Positions 25,379-34,852 are shown, counted from the first letter of the stretch. The stretch: DNA of 64,000 bases from DASZRZ01 sp963732925 (GCA_963732925.1 CAVTBJ010000007.1:62001-126000), one strand, 5' to 3'. The notes: generated from the letters alone by a model not told the origin. Numbers and translations are program-made.

Positions 25379-28144
25379 CTAGGTCTGTACGATTTTGGGA
25401 GTAATAAAGAAGATCAGCTCCTGGGTAGTGGTTGCCACCGAGCGCCGCTTGAACAGATTTCCCAGGTATGGAATATCTCCCAGCAACGGCACCTGAGCCG
25501 TATTCACCGAATTCTGCGTCTGAATCACGCCGCCGATTACCACCGTGCCCCCGTCGTTCACCAGGACCGAGGTGGTCGCCTGCTGGGTAATCAGCGTGGG
25601 GTTTCCCTGCACCTGGCGGCTGAAGTCGGGCGTAGTATTTTCCACGTCCACATTCAGGAAGATGGTGTTTTCCGCCGTGACCTGCGGAGTCACCTGCAGG
25701 CGCAGCGCCGCTTCCACATAAGTTACCGTCGGAGGTCCGCCTAACTGGGCAGCGGTTACCACCGGCACGCGAACGCCCTGCTTGACCGTGGCTCCGATGT
25801 TGTTTTGGGTGACCACGCGCGGACGGGAAAGAATCTTCAGCAGTCCGCGGCTCTCCGCCAACGAGAGCAGCGCATCCACGCGATATCCCGCGGCGCTGGT
25901 CACCAGGGAAAGGGCGCTGGTTGGCGCCTGCACCGCCAGATTGGAGAACAGGGGAATCGACAGCGCCTGCGGCTTAGGAGGCTGGGTTGACGAATTAAAC
26001 CCTGGGACCGTGATGTACGGCGGCGGCGCAATGTAGGTTTCATTGATCGGACTTGACCCCGCGTCGGGTCCGCCTCCAATCGCCGTGGTGCTGTTGCCCC
26101 ATCCGAAGCCCAGTTGCGTTCCAATGTCGCGCGCAAAGTTGCGGGTTGCGGCAACCACGCGAGCTTCAATTTCCACTTCCTGAGTCTTGCGATCCAGCTG
26201 ATTCAACAAGTGTTGCACTTGCGGAATCACGCTGGGGATATCCTTGATGAGCAGCGCGTTGGTTCTGGGATCCGCCAGCACCTCGCCACGCTGGGTCAGG
26301 AACCGCTTTACCAGCGGCACCACATCGGCGGCGTGGGCATAGCTCAGGTAGTGCGTATACTCTTCCGGATCCACCGCCAGCGCCTGCGCTTCCGCCTGCG
26401 CCCGCCTGGCTTCCGCTTCTTTGGTGAAAGTTTCGCGGGTGGCGATGCGCAGTACATTGCCTTCGAGGCGGCGATCCAGCCCGTTATTCTGCAGCACGAT
26501 GTCCAGCGCCTGGTCCCACGGCACGTCATCCAGCACCAGGGTCAGCGTGCCTTTCACGTTGGGATCGAGCACAATGTTCAAACCGCTGATCTCGTGAATC
26601 AGCCGGAAGAAGTCCTGCAGGTCCACGTCCTTCAAATTCACGGAGATCGGCTCTCCCGTGTACTTCGGAGCTGCCGGATTCTGTGCTTGCGCCTGTTGCC
26701 GCTGTTGCTGCTGGGCGGCATTCTGCGCAGGCATAGGAGCCTGAGACGGCGGAGGGGTTTGTGCCTGGGCGACTTCGATCGTAGGCGCCGAAGAAGCGCT
26801 CATGGTGGGCATTTCGAAAGGCGCCGCGGGCTGGCGGCTCGTCTCCATTACCTTGGCCGCCGATTGCGCCATCTGCTTCGGTGGCGCGGGCTGCGGTGTT
26901 GCTTGCGTCGGCATCGCCGGAGCAGCCGAAGCCGCAGCCGCCACGATCATCGGCTGCTCAGCCACTGCCGGTTCCGGCGCTGCCTGAGTTTTCGTGACCG
27001 ACACGGGTTCTTTTTCCGCCGCCATAACCGGCTTGCTCACCGCCGTTTTCCTCACGGTCGCGCTGGCGCGGACCATGTGCGCTGCCGGAGAGGACACCGG
27101 CTGCTGCGCGGGGACGGCCACCTTTTCGGCCGACGCCACCGCACTGTTCAACTTCACCAGCACTTTGTTATTTCCCTGCGGCACCAGTTCGAAATTCTGT
27201 GCCGAGGCCAGGTCCAGCACCACGCGAGTCACCGGAGGATCCGACTGGAAGCGCCCGACCCGGACCGATTTCAGACCGCCCTCGTTCACCGTAATGGAAT
27301 GCTGGCGGCCAACCAGCCGGGCATTGGGAATGTCCACCACAATGCGATCCGGCGAGTCCAGCTTCATGGCAACCGGTTGAACCGGCCCGCTGGTTTGAAT
27401 CTCCACGGCCATGTTGCGGTCGTCGTGAGACACCGAAACATTACGTACCACGGCCGGCTTGTCCGAAAGGGCTGAACCTGCGCTCGCCACCACTTGGGAA
27501 GGGGGCGCCGCGGGCGTCATGGCGTCCGCTTGCGGCTCGATGGCCGCGCTCTCCGGCTGAGAGGTTTCCGGTTGCGCCGCCGCCACCGCATTCTCCGCGG
27601 GAGTCTCTTGCTTGGCCGCCGCCATCACCGGCTGGGCGTCCTGTTCCGCCGGAGCCGCAGCGGGGGATTCCGCCGCCGCTGTGGTTGCCGGCGCTGCCAG
27701 CGTAGCCGGGGCAGCCGAAGTCGCGGGCGCAGTCTGGGCCACGCCGTTGGCATCGCCTTCCACCGTCAGCCGCAACTGGTCTGAGCCCTCGGCAATTTTG
27801 ACGTTCGCATTCGGCGACAGGATGAATTCCACTCGCGTGACTTCCGAACCGTTGGAGCCCAGGTAGCTCACGACCCGATACGAGGCCACTCCAGGACGGT
27901 TGATCAGTTGTCCGGTGTCTTTCAGCACGCCGGCGGCTACGCCGGGCAGGTCCACCAGCATCAGATTCTCGGTGGGACGGTATTCCGTATGTGTGAACGC
28001 GCCGCTGGCCCGCAGGGTTACCGTGGTCGCATTACCCTGCTCTCCCACGCTGACCTTTGTGAGCTGCGAACCCACCGCCGCCATGGATACGGCGGGCAGA
28101 CAAATTCCCAGCGCCCAAACACTCAACAGTTGCTTCAGCCTCAT
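25379..28144 (-). CDS. pilQ: Type IV pilus secretin PilQ
   Basis: The protein has 921 residues with an N-terminal signal peptide (LLSVWALGICLPAVSMA). Two AMIN peptidoglycan-binding domains follow (about 30-130 and 230-335, the second with IVVDIPNARLVGRQHSI). A long Ala/Pro/Gln linker of about 150 residues leads to the STN domain (ISVNLKDVDLQDFFRLIHEI), a NolW/N1 domain (YLSYAHAADVVPLVKRFL, LADPRTNALLIKDIPSVI) and the secretin barrel ending GGVIQTQNSVNTAQVPLLGD and FKRRSVATTTQELIFFITPK. It forms the outer-membrane gate for the pilus, which supports a diderm envelope. The linker is longer than in proteobacterial PilQ. It is separated from pilP by 229 nt. Confidence 0.95.
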   Translation of the reverse strand: MRLKQLLSVWALGICLPAVSMAAVGSQLTKVSVGEQGNATTVTLRASGAFTHTEYRPTENLMLVDLPGVAAGVLKDTGQLINRPGVASYRVVSYLGSNGSEVTRVEFILSPNANVKIAEGSDQLRLTVEGDANGVAQTAPATSAAPATLAAPATTAAAESPAAAPAEQDAQPVMAAAKQETPAENAVAAAQPETSQPESAAIEPQADAMTPAAPPSQVVASAGSALSDKPAVVRNVSVSHDDRNMAVEIQTSGPVQPVAMKLDSPDRIVVDIPNARLVGRQHSITVNEGGLKSVRVGRFQSDPPVTRVVLDLASAQNFELVPQGNNKVLVKLNSAVASAEKVAVPAQQPVSSPAAHMVRASATVRKTAVSKPVMAAEKEPVSVTKTQAAPEPAVAEQPMIVAAAASAAPAMPTQATPQPAPPKQMAQSAAKVMETSRQPAAPFEMPTMSASSAPTIEVAQAQTPPPSQAPMPAQNAAQQQQRQQAQAQNPAAPKYTGEPISVNLKDVDLQDFFRLIHEISGLNIVLDPNVKGTLTLVLDDVPWDQALDIVLQNNGLDRRLEGNVLRIATRETFTKEAEARRAQAEAQALAVDPEEYTHYLSYAHAADVVPLVKRFLTQRGEVLADPRTNALLIKDIPSVIPQVQHLLNQLDRKTQEVEIEARVVAATRNFARDIGTQLGFGWGNSTTAIGGGPDAGSSPINETYIAPPPYITVPGFNSSTQPPKPQALSIPLFSNLAVQAPTSALSLVTSAAGYRVDALLSLAESRGLLKILSRPRVVTQNNIGATVKQGVRVPVVTAAQLGGPPTVTYVEAALRLQVTPQVTAENTIFLNVDVENTTPDFSRQVQGNPTLITQQATTSVLVNDGGTVVIGGVIQTQNSVNTAQVPLLGDIPYLGNLFKRRSVATTTQELIFFITPKIVQT

Positions 28145-28377
28145 CTAGCTTCTCCCTCACCTTGAACGTCCGATCCGTTTGGGGATCCGACGCGTTGCCG
28201 GTGTGTGCGGCTCCAAGCCGCTAAAATTGGTCCCTCCGCCTGATCCCTGCCCGTCTCGACGCGGACTTAGGGCCTTGTGGCGGTTCTCATAACGAGCCAG
28301 GCCCAAAGCTTTATTGCTGCTTTCTCCAGCGGCCGCACCTCAGGTGTCGTCCGCTCTCGCCTCGCTTCCCCACCCTG

Positions 28378-28848
28378 CTAGGCGGGAGCAATCTTGCGGG
28401 TCACCTCGCGCGTGCTGGCCCGGCCCAGGTTGTCCTGCGTCTTTTCGCGAAACACCACTGAGTTCTCCGTGATCCGCACCACGTAGCCATTGAAAACCGG
28501 GTCGTTTTCGCGCAAGAAATAACTGAGATTGCGGCCCGTGCTCTCCACCACCGCAATCCTGCCCTCGGCCGTGTCCACAATGCCTCGCAGCACGATCTGG
28601 TCCGGCGCCAGACACTTCTTGCCGCCTCCGTTACAGGGAGAGCCTCCCGTTTTCTTGGCCTTCACGATCGGGCTGAGAAACGGGTCCCGCCGCTCGGCTG
28701 GAGTGTCTTTGGCGACCGGCGGCGCCGTGACCGCGGGGACCACCGCGACTTCCGCCGCTGCCCTGCGGACCACCTGCGTGGCCGGGGTTTGCGCAACCGC
28801 CATCGAACCCGCTGCGAACATGATCCAAACTGCGTTCCTGATCTTCAT
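28378..28848 (-). CDS. pilP: Type IV pilus assembly lipoprotein-like PilP
   Basis: The protein has 156 residues starting at ATG 28848 (MKIRNAVWIMFAAGSMAVAQ). A signal peptide is followed by an Ala/Val/Pro-rich stretch. The PilP beta domain begins at RRDPFLSPI and has QIVLRGIVDTAEGRIAVVES, FLRENDPVFNGYVVRITENS and VVFREKTQDN, the family pattern. There is no lipobox Cys after the signal peptide, so it is probably soluble in the periplasm. PilP links the inner-membrane PilNO complex to PilQ. The gene follows pilO by 7 nt. Confidence 0.88.
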   Translation of the reverse strand: MKIRNAVWIMFAAGSMAVAQTPATQVVRRAAAEVAVVPAVTAPPVAKDTPAERRDPFLSPIVKAKKTGGSPCNGGGKKCLAPDQIVLRGIVDTAEGRIAVVESTGRNLSYFLRENDPVFNGYVVRITENSVVFREKTQDNLGRASTREVTRKIAPA

Positions 28849-28855
28849 AGTTCCT

Positions 28856-29500
28856 CTACTTCTTTTTCGCCTGCGGTTTGGGGGCGGCGGCGCCGGCAGC
28901 CGGCTTGTCCGGCTGATCGGAGCTGAAGTACGTTGTTGCCAGGCAACTCGCCACCACAGTTTCATTCGGTCCGTACTGGTAAGTATTTTTCACACTGGCG
29001 TCGCGGGCATTGCCCAGCGATGCCATCTTCAGGCCGGAGATGTTGACGATCCGTTCCATCCTCCCGACCCGTTGGAAAAACGAAAGCATGGAGTAATAGG
29101 CGCCATCCAGTTCCAGATCGAACGGAACTTCAGTGAAAAATTCCCGCGTGGACGGCGGATGCGCGGTGTAGCGCCGCACTTCGATGCCGGAACTGGCGGC
29201 GGCCGCCTGTAGCAGTTTCATAAATTGAGGCGCCTCTTTCTCCGAGGGCACAATCTGGTCCAGGGTCTGCAGTTGGCCGCGCAGCACCGCAATCGTTGAC
29301 GCCATCTCCTGCGCCTTGCTGACGAACGGTTCCAGCTGGGCGTTTTCCGCCCGCTTCTGCTCCAGCGTCGCCTGGCTGACCCGGTTGGCTTCCACCATGG
29401 GCCGGAACAGGCCATAGTAGAGGCCCCCGGTGATCAACAGCGCCACCACCGCCAAAAGTCCCAGCTGTTGCTTCAACGGCAAATCGTTAAACTTCGCCAT
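28856..29500 (-). CDS. pilO: Type IV pilus inner-membrane protein PilO
   Basis: The protein has 214 residues. A short cytosolic start (MAKFNDLPLKQQ) is followed by one membrane helix (LGLLAVVALLITGGLYYGLF), then a coiled coil (ANRVSQATLEQKRAENAQLE) and a ferredoxin-like periplasmic domain with SSGIEVRRYT and FDLELDGAYYSMLSFFQRVG, the PilO signature. The C-terminal tail is Lys/Pro/Ala-rich. It forms a heterodimer with PilN in the alignment complex between PilM and PilP/PilQ. Confidence 0.92.
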   Translation of the reverse strand: MAKFNDLPLKQQLGLLAVVALLITGGLYYGLFRPMVEANRVSQATLEQKRAENAQLEPFVSKAQEMASTIAVLRGQLQTLDQIVPSEKEAPQFMKLLQAAAASSGIEVRRYTAHPPSTREFFTEVPFDLELDGAYYSMLSFFQRVGRMERIVNISGLKMASLGNARDASVKNTYQYGPNETVVASCLATTYFSSDQPDKPAAGAAAPKPQAKKK

Positions 29501-29515
29501 AATCGTCGTCCCTTA

Positions 29516-30136
29516 TCAGCTCTTCTTCGTTTGCTGCGCCGGCTGCGCCTGCTGGCTTTCCTGGTCCTGCTGGCGCTCGCAGGTCAGGGTGAAGGCAAAT
29601 GCCTGCACTTCTTTCACCTTGTCGTCCTGAAATGTTTCTTTGATCTCGACCGAACGGAAGTGTCCGGTGTTGCGCAGGTTCTGCATCAGCGTTGCCACGG
29701 CATCCACGCTCAGGGCCATGCCTTGCAGGTCGACCGCCTTGCCGTCATCCTTCATGGAGTTGAGCCATACCGCGTCCGTGCGGTCCACGGTGTCGGCGAT
29801 GGTGGCCAGCAACTCGGCCGGCCCCTGCTTCTGCTTCGCCAGTTCGTTGATCACATTGACCCGGTGCTCGTACTCGTTCTTCTGCTTTTCCAGCTCCGTG
29901 TACTTGGAGCGGATGCTCGCCAGGCGGCGGTTCTTGTCCTCTTCCCGCTGCATCTGGACCTTGATCTGGCTTGCCTGGTGATTCAACATCCAGTACCAGG
30001 CATAGTTGCCGCCCAGCGTCAGCACGACCAGCAAGCCAGCGATCATGGCCACATTCGGCGCCTGGATGGCCGCGGGCATGGCAACCCCCGCCCGCCTTCT
30101 CGGTTTGGATACGCCCAAAAGATTGATGCGGATCAT
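29516..30136 (-). CDS. pilN: Type IV pilus inner-membrane protein PilN
   Basis: The protein has 206 residues. The first residues, MIRINLLGVSKPRRR, match the conserved INLLP-type motif with which PilN binds PilM. One membrane helix (NVAMIAGLLVVLTLGGNYAW), a coiled coil (about 60-105) and a ferredoxin-like domain follow, and the tail is Gln-rich. The start codon overlaps the pilM stop by 4 nt (ATGA), indicating translational coupling. Confidence 0.92.
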   Translation of the reverse strand: MIRINLLGVSKPRRRAGVAMPAAIQAPNVAMIAGLLVVLTLGGNYAWYWMLNHQASQIKVQMQREEDKNRRLASIRSKYTELEKQKNEYEHRVNVINELAKQKQGPAELLATIADTVDRTDAVWLNSMKDDGKAVDLQGMALSVDAVATLMQNLRNTGHFRSVEIKETFQDDKVKEVQAFAFTLTCERQQDQESQQAQPAQQTKKS

Positions 30137-31191
30137 AGGTCTTCAAAACTCCTTAAGGCCAAGCCCACGGCCACCGCCAGTTGCCCGGCGTTCTGTTCGA
30201 TCAACTCCGCCGCCGCCGAACCCGTGGGGAAGCCGATCCGCGCGAACGGATTCAGCATCTCCACCGGCAGCGAGAATTCCTGCCGCAGCGCCTCATTCAG
30301 GCCCTGCACCTTGGCCGAACCGCCCGCCAGATAGATGGTCTCGATGTGCTCTCCGGCAGCGGTGGCACGGAAGAAGTCAAAGGTCTTCTGGATTTCCAGA
30401 ACGATGATTTCCGTCACCTGCTGCAAAATGGGCAGCTTGGCATCCTCGCTGACCGTGCCGATTCTCTGGCCCAGCTTGAGCGCTTCGGCGTCCTCGAAGC
30501 TGAGGTCCAGTTCCTTCTGCAGGGAATCGGTGTACTGATGCCCGCCCACGCTCACGTCGCGGGTGAACAGCGGAACCACGCCCTTCACGATGTTGATATT
30601 CATGACGCTCGCGCCAATGTTCAGCAGAGCCACCGTCGAACTGGGCGCGGGCTCGTAGTTGTACTCGTAGCAGTTCTGCAGGGCGAAGGCGTCGATGTCG
30701 ACCATCGCAGGACTTTTCCCCGCCATCGAGAGCACGTTGGTGTAGTTGAGGATCTTGTCCTTTTTGACCGCGACCAGCAGCACGTCCATCTGCGGCCCGC
30801 TCAAGTCCTCGGTCAGCACCTGGTAGTCGATGTTGACCACATCGATGTCGAAGGGAATATGCTGCGCGGCTTCCCCCTTGATGCTCTCGGCAAGCTGCTC
30901 CTCCGACATGGTGGGCACGGAAATCCGCTTCACAATCACCGAGTGCCCGCTCACTGAGGTGGCTACCGATTTTCCCTTGATGCCGCTTTCGCTGAAGATC
31001 TTGGAGATCGCCCCAGAAACGCTGGGCGAATCCATGATCATGGAATCCACCACCACGTCCGTTGACAGCGGCTCGAAGCCGAGGTGCGCCACCTCGATGC
31101 CTCCACGCTGCCGCTTCAGTTCCACGGCCTTGATGCAGCTGGAGCCGATGTCCAGCCCTACCACGCTTTTCGTTCCGCCGAATCCAAACAT
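30133..31191 (-). CDS. pilM: Type IV pilus actin-like ATPase PilM
   Basis: The protein has 352 residues from ATG 31191 (MFGFGGTKSVVGLDIGSSCI); an upstream extension is not family-like. It has the actin/FtsA fold with phosphate-1 loop VVGLDIGSSCIKAVELK, phosphate-2 loop ALLNIGASVMNINIVKG, and adenosine motif IETIYLAGGSAKVQGLNEAL. PilM is a cytosolic protein that binds the PilN N-terminus and links the assembly ATPases to the membrane complex. It is the first structural gene, 11 nt after a small HTH gene. Confidence 0.93.
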   Translation of the reverse strand: MFGFGGTKSVVGLDIGSSCIKAVELKRQRGGIEVAHLGFEPLSTDVVVDSMIMDSPSVSGAISKIFSESGIKGKSVATSVSGHSVIVKRISVPTMSEEQLAESIKGEAAQHIPFDIDVVNIDYQVLTEDLSGPQMDVLLVAVKKDKILNYTNVLSMAGKSPAMVDIDAFALQNCYEYNYEPAPSSTVALLNIGASVMNINIVKGVVPLFTRDVSVGGHQYTDSLQKELDLSFEDAEALKLGQRIGTVSEDAKLPILQQVTEIIVLEIQKTFDFFRATAAGEHIETIYLAGGSAKVQGLNEALRQEFSLPVEMLNPFARIGFPTGSAAAELIEQNAGQLAVAVGLALRSFEDL

Positions 31192-31202
31192 AGTTTTTGC
31201 CT

Positions 31203-31487
31203 CTACTGTCCTGCCGCACGCACGGCTTTGGCTCTTTTCTTTTCCCCGTTTTCCCGCATCGTGCTCTTCTCTTCCATCCACTCGTCGAGCTTCGACTTTT
31301 TGAACTTCCAGCGGTTGCCCAGCTTGAACGCCGGAATTTTCTCTTCGTACACGTACTTGTAAAGCGTGTCAGGACTGACGCCCAGGTACTGCGAGGCCTG
31401 GCGAATATTCATCACTTCCCGTGACTCGGCCATAGAACCGTTCGCCTTTCCAGAATTTGACTTCGCCTGAGCCACCGTCTCATCCAT
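31203..31487 (-). CDS. Small excisionase/MerR-type helix-turn-helix protein heading the pil cluster
   Basis: The protein has 94 residues. The core, VMNIRQASQYLGVSPDTLYKYVY followed by KIPAFKLGNRWKFKKSKLDEWM, is the classic excisionase-family (HTH_17) DNA-binding domain. The ends are charged and probably disordered. The gene ends 11 nt before pilM, so it is likely cotranscribed. The arrangement suggests a local transcription factor for pilus genes, which is inference. An internal ATG at about 31433 could be an alternative start. Confidence 0.85.
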   Translation of the reverse strand: MDETVAQAKSNSGKANGSMAESREVMNIRQASQYLGVSPDTLYKYVYEEKIPAFKLGNRWKFKKSKLDEWMEEKSTMRENGEKKRAKAVRAAGQ

Positions 31488-32078
31488 CTCGGAATCCTCA
31501 TGCGGCCTCGCTTCCGCGCGGCCGCTCGTGTACTGATTGGCATCGGCCTGAACAGCGCCACGTGATTCTCTGCCACAGTTGGCGCCGGCGCCGCAGAGAA
31601 GAAATTCTCCGCTGTCTCGGGGGGAGTGACTTGGGCGCTGGTGGAGTTATCAGGCCAAATGCGGGAAGCGTCAAGATCAACTTTGGTTTTTACCGGTAGT
31701 CTTCCGTTTTTTGCACGCGGATTTAGGCCATGTCCGGTGGTAACCATGCACCGGCTCTGGTGGGCGATTCCCCGCTCTCCACAACATGCAGTAGGGTTGA
31801 CCGATCCGGTGCGACTTCCCGCTTTAGAATCTCTGGCGATCCCGTATCGACGCAGAGCGTTCGGCTGCACTCCATCGCGCTGCGATTCGATTTTCTGCGG
31901 CCTGCAATGCATGTTCGCGCTCGTTCTCCGTCTGCCTGCGGCCGTCGTTACCCTGCAGCCGCGCGCTGCTGATTCAGACTCTTGGTTCGAAATTGCCCCT
32001 GCCATCCATGGCCGCGCTTGCAACGCGGCGTGGCTGGCATTTGCCGCAACTGGCGGGAAGGGACAGGAATCGAGTTGG
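31488..32078. other. 591-nt gap with no supported gene
   Basis: This lies between the HTH gene and the PilZ gene, both on the minus strand. It should hold the promoter of the HTH-pilMNOP transcript, but I find no convincing -35/-10 pair or sigma-54 site. Open frames here on both strands have no protein-like composition. Short inverted repeats such as CCGCG/CGCGG (around 32012-32028) are too weak to name. Confidence 0.4.
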
Positions 32079-32372
32079 TTAATCCAGCAGCTCGCAGCCG
32101 CTTTCCGCAAAACCCTTGGAAGCACGCGTCCACACCACGCGCGCGCTCACGAATCCCCAGGCGTAGATCACGGTGCCTGGAGCCACGCCCGCGCTGTGGT
32201 GCCGCACCCGAAAGCCGGAGGGACTCACGTCCAGCAGCTCCGCGGGAATGAATACCCGCGCCGTCAGATACAAGGGAACGTCCGCCGAAACCGCAGCCCG
32301 GCTGTGGCGACGCTCAGGCAGATGTTGCTCGCAGGAAGGTAGTGACTGGAGAATGCCGGACTCGGTGTCCAT
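32079..32372 (-). CDS. PilZ-domain protein
   Basis: The protein has 97 residues and is little more than one PilZ domain. The c-di-GMP signature is visible in order: an RxxxR-type start in ERRHSRA, then LLDVSPSGFRV (D/N-x-S-x-x-G), then strands ending VVWTRA and a final GCELLD. This suggests binding of cyclic di-GMP and a role in surface behaviour. Its position beside the pilus cluster fits control of pili, but that is inference. The first residues (MDTESGILQSLPSCEQ) show no family pattern. Confidence 0.8.
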   Translation of the reverse strand: MDTESGILQSLPSCEQHLPERRHSRAAVSADVPLYLTARVFIPAELLDVSPSGFRVRHHSAGVAPGTVIYAWGFVSARVVWTRASKGFAESGCELLD

Positions 32373-32570
32373 TGTCTGACTCTAGGTGGGATTCCACCGC
32401 CGGCCCAGATCACCGTGGTCGGAAGCTACACGAGCGGAGGGGCACTATCCATGGTGCGGGCGAGCATTCTTTCGATAGAAGACGAAACTGCAAGTCTCCC
32501 TGGATTTGCCCGCCTTTGAGAGATATGCGTCTTTTCTGACGAGCAAGCTGCGATGATTTCTCGCAGGCTT

Positions 32571-33590
32571 TTACGCTCTGCTGCCCACTCCCGCAGAAGC
32601 CTGAATGGTCTCTGCAATGGTTTGCGCGAAGCTGCGCGCCGCGTGCGCCGGATCAGGGATGGGCTTTTCCGTGTACCACAGCTCGACCGAGTAAATACCT
32701 TGAAAGCCGCCTTGCTCGAGCGCGCGCACTACGGGCTCAATCTCAAAGCTGGTGTGATGGTATTGCTCGTCGAACGCTCTCCCCTTGGCGGAAACCAGTT
32801 CGATGTAGGGCATCATCCGCTGCGCTGCGGCAACACGAGCCTCGGTGGTATCGAGAGCATTACCCCAGTCGAACACTAGGCGCAGGTCTGGATCGTTCAC
32901 ATAGTTCAGTAATGCGATCAGGTTATCGAAGCTGCGGCTGTATCCAATGTGGTTCTCCAGGAGGACCTTGAGCCCGATTTTGCGGCCGTAGTCGAGGAGT
33001 TGCCTGAACGACTCTCCGGTGATCTTCACATCGAAGGCTTCGCCGGCAACGCTGCCTCCGGTGTTCACGCGCGCCGAAGGCGAACCCACCGCTTTGGAAA
33101 TGTCCATCCAGCGCTTCACCACATCCACCGATGCCGCCCGCTCAGTCGGATCGGGGTGCGACAGGTTGTACTGCGTGTCCAGTTGCAGATTGACAATGCT
33201 CATGCCGGCGCTGTCGGCGGCCTGGCGGACTTTCTCCGCGTAAGACAAAGAGTCCTCGCTGAACAGCGGAGTCCATAGCTCCAGGTTGCGCAGCCCGGTC
33301 TGGTCGGCGACATATTGCGGAGCCGTGAGCGTCGTCAGGTCGTGGCGCAGCGGTGGAGGCCAGTCCTCCGGCTGCTTGGACCCGACCGGGGGCGCGAACA
33401 GGAAACGGAATGTCGAGGTCGTGACTGCCAGCCGGTTCAGCACGGCAGGGGGGACCGCCAGCGCTCCCGCGCCGGACTGCGCTTCCGCCCGGGCGCTTGC
33501 AAGCAGCAACTCCACCGCAGAAGAACTAAAAGGAAGCGCTGCCGCAGCCTGAGCGCCGCGCCGGAGAAACCATCTGCGGCTGAAACTCAT
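32571..33590 (-). CDS. Tat-exported sugar phosphate isomerase/epimerase-like protein
   Basis: The protein has 339 residues and begins with a twin-arginine signal (SRRWFLRRGAQAAAALP). The rest is a xylose-isomerase-like TIM barrel (AP_endonuc_2 fold). Metal-binding residues are suggested by KVLLENHIGYS, LRLVFDWGNALD, YIELVSAKG and the terminal IYSVELWYTEK with its Glu. Export by Tat suggests the metal is loaded in the cytoplasm. It is divergent from a Tat-exported aldo/keto reductase with 159 nt between the starts, so the two may act on the same extracytoplasmic carbohydrate. The substrate is unknown. Confidence 0.85.
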   Translation of the reverse strand: MSFSRRWFLRRGAQAAAALPFSSSAVELLLASARAEAQSGAGALAVPPAVLNRLAVTTSTFRFLFAPPVGSKQPEDWPPPLRHDLTTLTAPQYVADQTGLRNLELWTPLFSEDSLSYAEKVRQAADSAGMSIVNLQLDTQYNLSHPDPTERAASVDVVKRWMDISKAVGSPSARVNTGGSVAGEAFDVKITGESFRQLLDYGRKIGLKVLLENHIGYSRSFDNLIALLNYVNDPDLRLVFDWGNALDTTEARVAAAQRMMPYIELVSAKGRAFDEQYHHTSFEIEPVVRALEQGGFQGIYSVELWYTEKPIPDPAHAARSFAQTIAETIQASAGVGSRA

Positions 33591-33749
33591 CTTGCCCGCA
33601 AACTAAACCTGCTATCAAGGCCTGTCAACCAGAACAGTTCCTTTCGCCGCGATGCCGCAGGAGTTCCACTTCTGTGGGTTTCACGCCTTCTCTTGCGACC
33701 CACTCTGCCTTCCGATAACCTCTTCCACGGGCCGTTTCAGGAGGCTTTC

Positions 33750-34799
33750 ATGACCGACAAAGAGCGCAACTCCGAACTGACACGCCGGGAATTTATGCAG
33801 GTGAGTGCTGCAGGAATTCTGACCACCGCCGGAGCGCCCGCCCTGCTCGCGCAGGCCACCTCCGCCACTCACGGCGGAACTATGCCCTACCGTACCCTGG
33901 GACGCACCCGCGAAAAGGTCTCGCTGATCGGCCTGGGAGGTTTTCACTCCGGGGCGGGCAGCGAGCAGGACAGCATCCGCCTGATCCGCTCCGCCATCGA
34001 CGGCGGCATCAACTTCCTCGATAACTGCTGGGACTATCGCAATGGAAACTGCGAGGTCCGCATGGGCAAGGCCCTGCGCGACGGCTATCGCAACAAGGCC
34101 TTTCTTATGACAAAGGTCGATGGCCGCAACCGCGCCACCGCCGCTGCCCAGATTGATCATTCTCTCAAGCGCCTGCAGACCGACCACATTGACCTGCTGC
34201 AGCTTCACGAGATTATCCGGGAGTGGGAACCGGAGCGGGTGTTCCGACCCGATGGCGCCATTCACGCGCTGTTCGACGCCCGCAAGGCAGGAAAGATTCG
34301 CTACATCGGATTCACCGGACACAAAGACCCGAATATCCACTTAAAGATGCTGCAAACCGCCTTCAAGAACAACTTCACTTTCGACACGGTGCAGATGCCG
34401 CTCAACGTCATGGATGCGCAGTACAACAGCTTCGCCAAAAAAGTCGTTCCTGTGCTGCGCCAGCACAGAATCGGAGTGCTGGGGATGAAGCCAATGGGCA
34501 GCGGCGTCATTCTCCGGAGCAAGACCGTCAGCGCCATCGAGTGTCTGCACTACGCCATGAATCTCCCGACCGATGTGGTCATCACCGGCATCGATTCCAT
34601 GGAGCGCCTCGACCAGGCGCTCTCCGCCGCGGCTACCTTCAGGCCCTTGAGCGAGGATCAGGTGGCAGCGCTTCTCGCCAAAACCCGGGGCGCCGCACAT
34701 GCTGGGGAGTATGAACTCTACAAGACCTCCGATACCTTTGACGGAACCTCGCACAGCCCCCAGTGGCTGGGGGTACCTATGCCGAAGGCCGGAGCTTAG
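33750..34799 (+). CDS. Tat-exported aldo/keto reductase
   Basis: The protein has 349 residues; CAGGAGG lies 6 nt before the ATG. The Tat motif TRREFMQ is at residues 11-17, followed by a hydrophobic segment. The catalytic tetrad is D91 and Y96 (NFLDNCWDY), K122 (LMTKVDGR) and H153 (LLQLHEI). The C-terminal half has YIGFTGHKDPNIHLKML and VLGMKPMGSGVI. It belongs to the same subfamily as the partial gene at 63161-64000, sharing most motifs, and is far from the cytosolic enzyme at 14146. It is divergent from the Tat-exported isomerase. Confidence 0.9.
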   Translation: MTDKERNSELTRREFMQVSAAGILTTAGAPALLAQATSATHGGTMPYRTLGRTREKVSLIGLGGFHSGAGSEQDSIRLIRSAIDGGINFLDNCWDYRNGNCEVRMGKALRDGYRNKAFLMTKVDGRNRATAAAQIDHSLKRLQTDHIDLLQLHEIIREWEPERVFRPDGAIHALFDARKAGKIRYIGFTGHKDPNIHLKMLQTAFKNNFTFDTVQMPLNVMDAQYNSFAKKVVPVLRQHRIGVLGMKPMGSGVILRSKTVSAIECLHYAMNLPTDVVITGIDSMERLDQALSAAATFRPLSEDQVAALLAKTRGAAHAGEYELYKTSDTFDGTSHSPQWLGVPMPKAGA

Positions 34800-34852
34800 C
34801 TAGCAGGAGGTTTTGCTCCCAGATTTGCTTTTCGCAGTGTAGGAGTAGCGAA

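Noticed and set aside
26114..27475. A 453-codon Arg/His-rich frame opposite pilQ
   Set aside because: The minus strand encodes the secretin; the antisense composition is typical of shadow frames.
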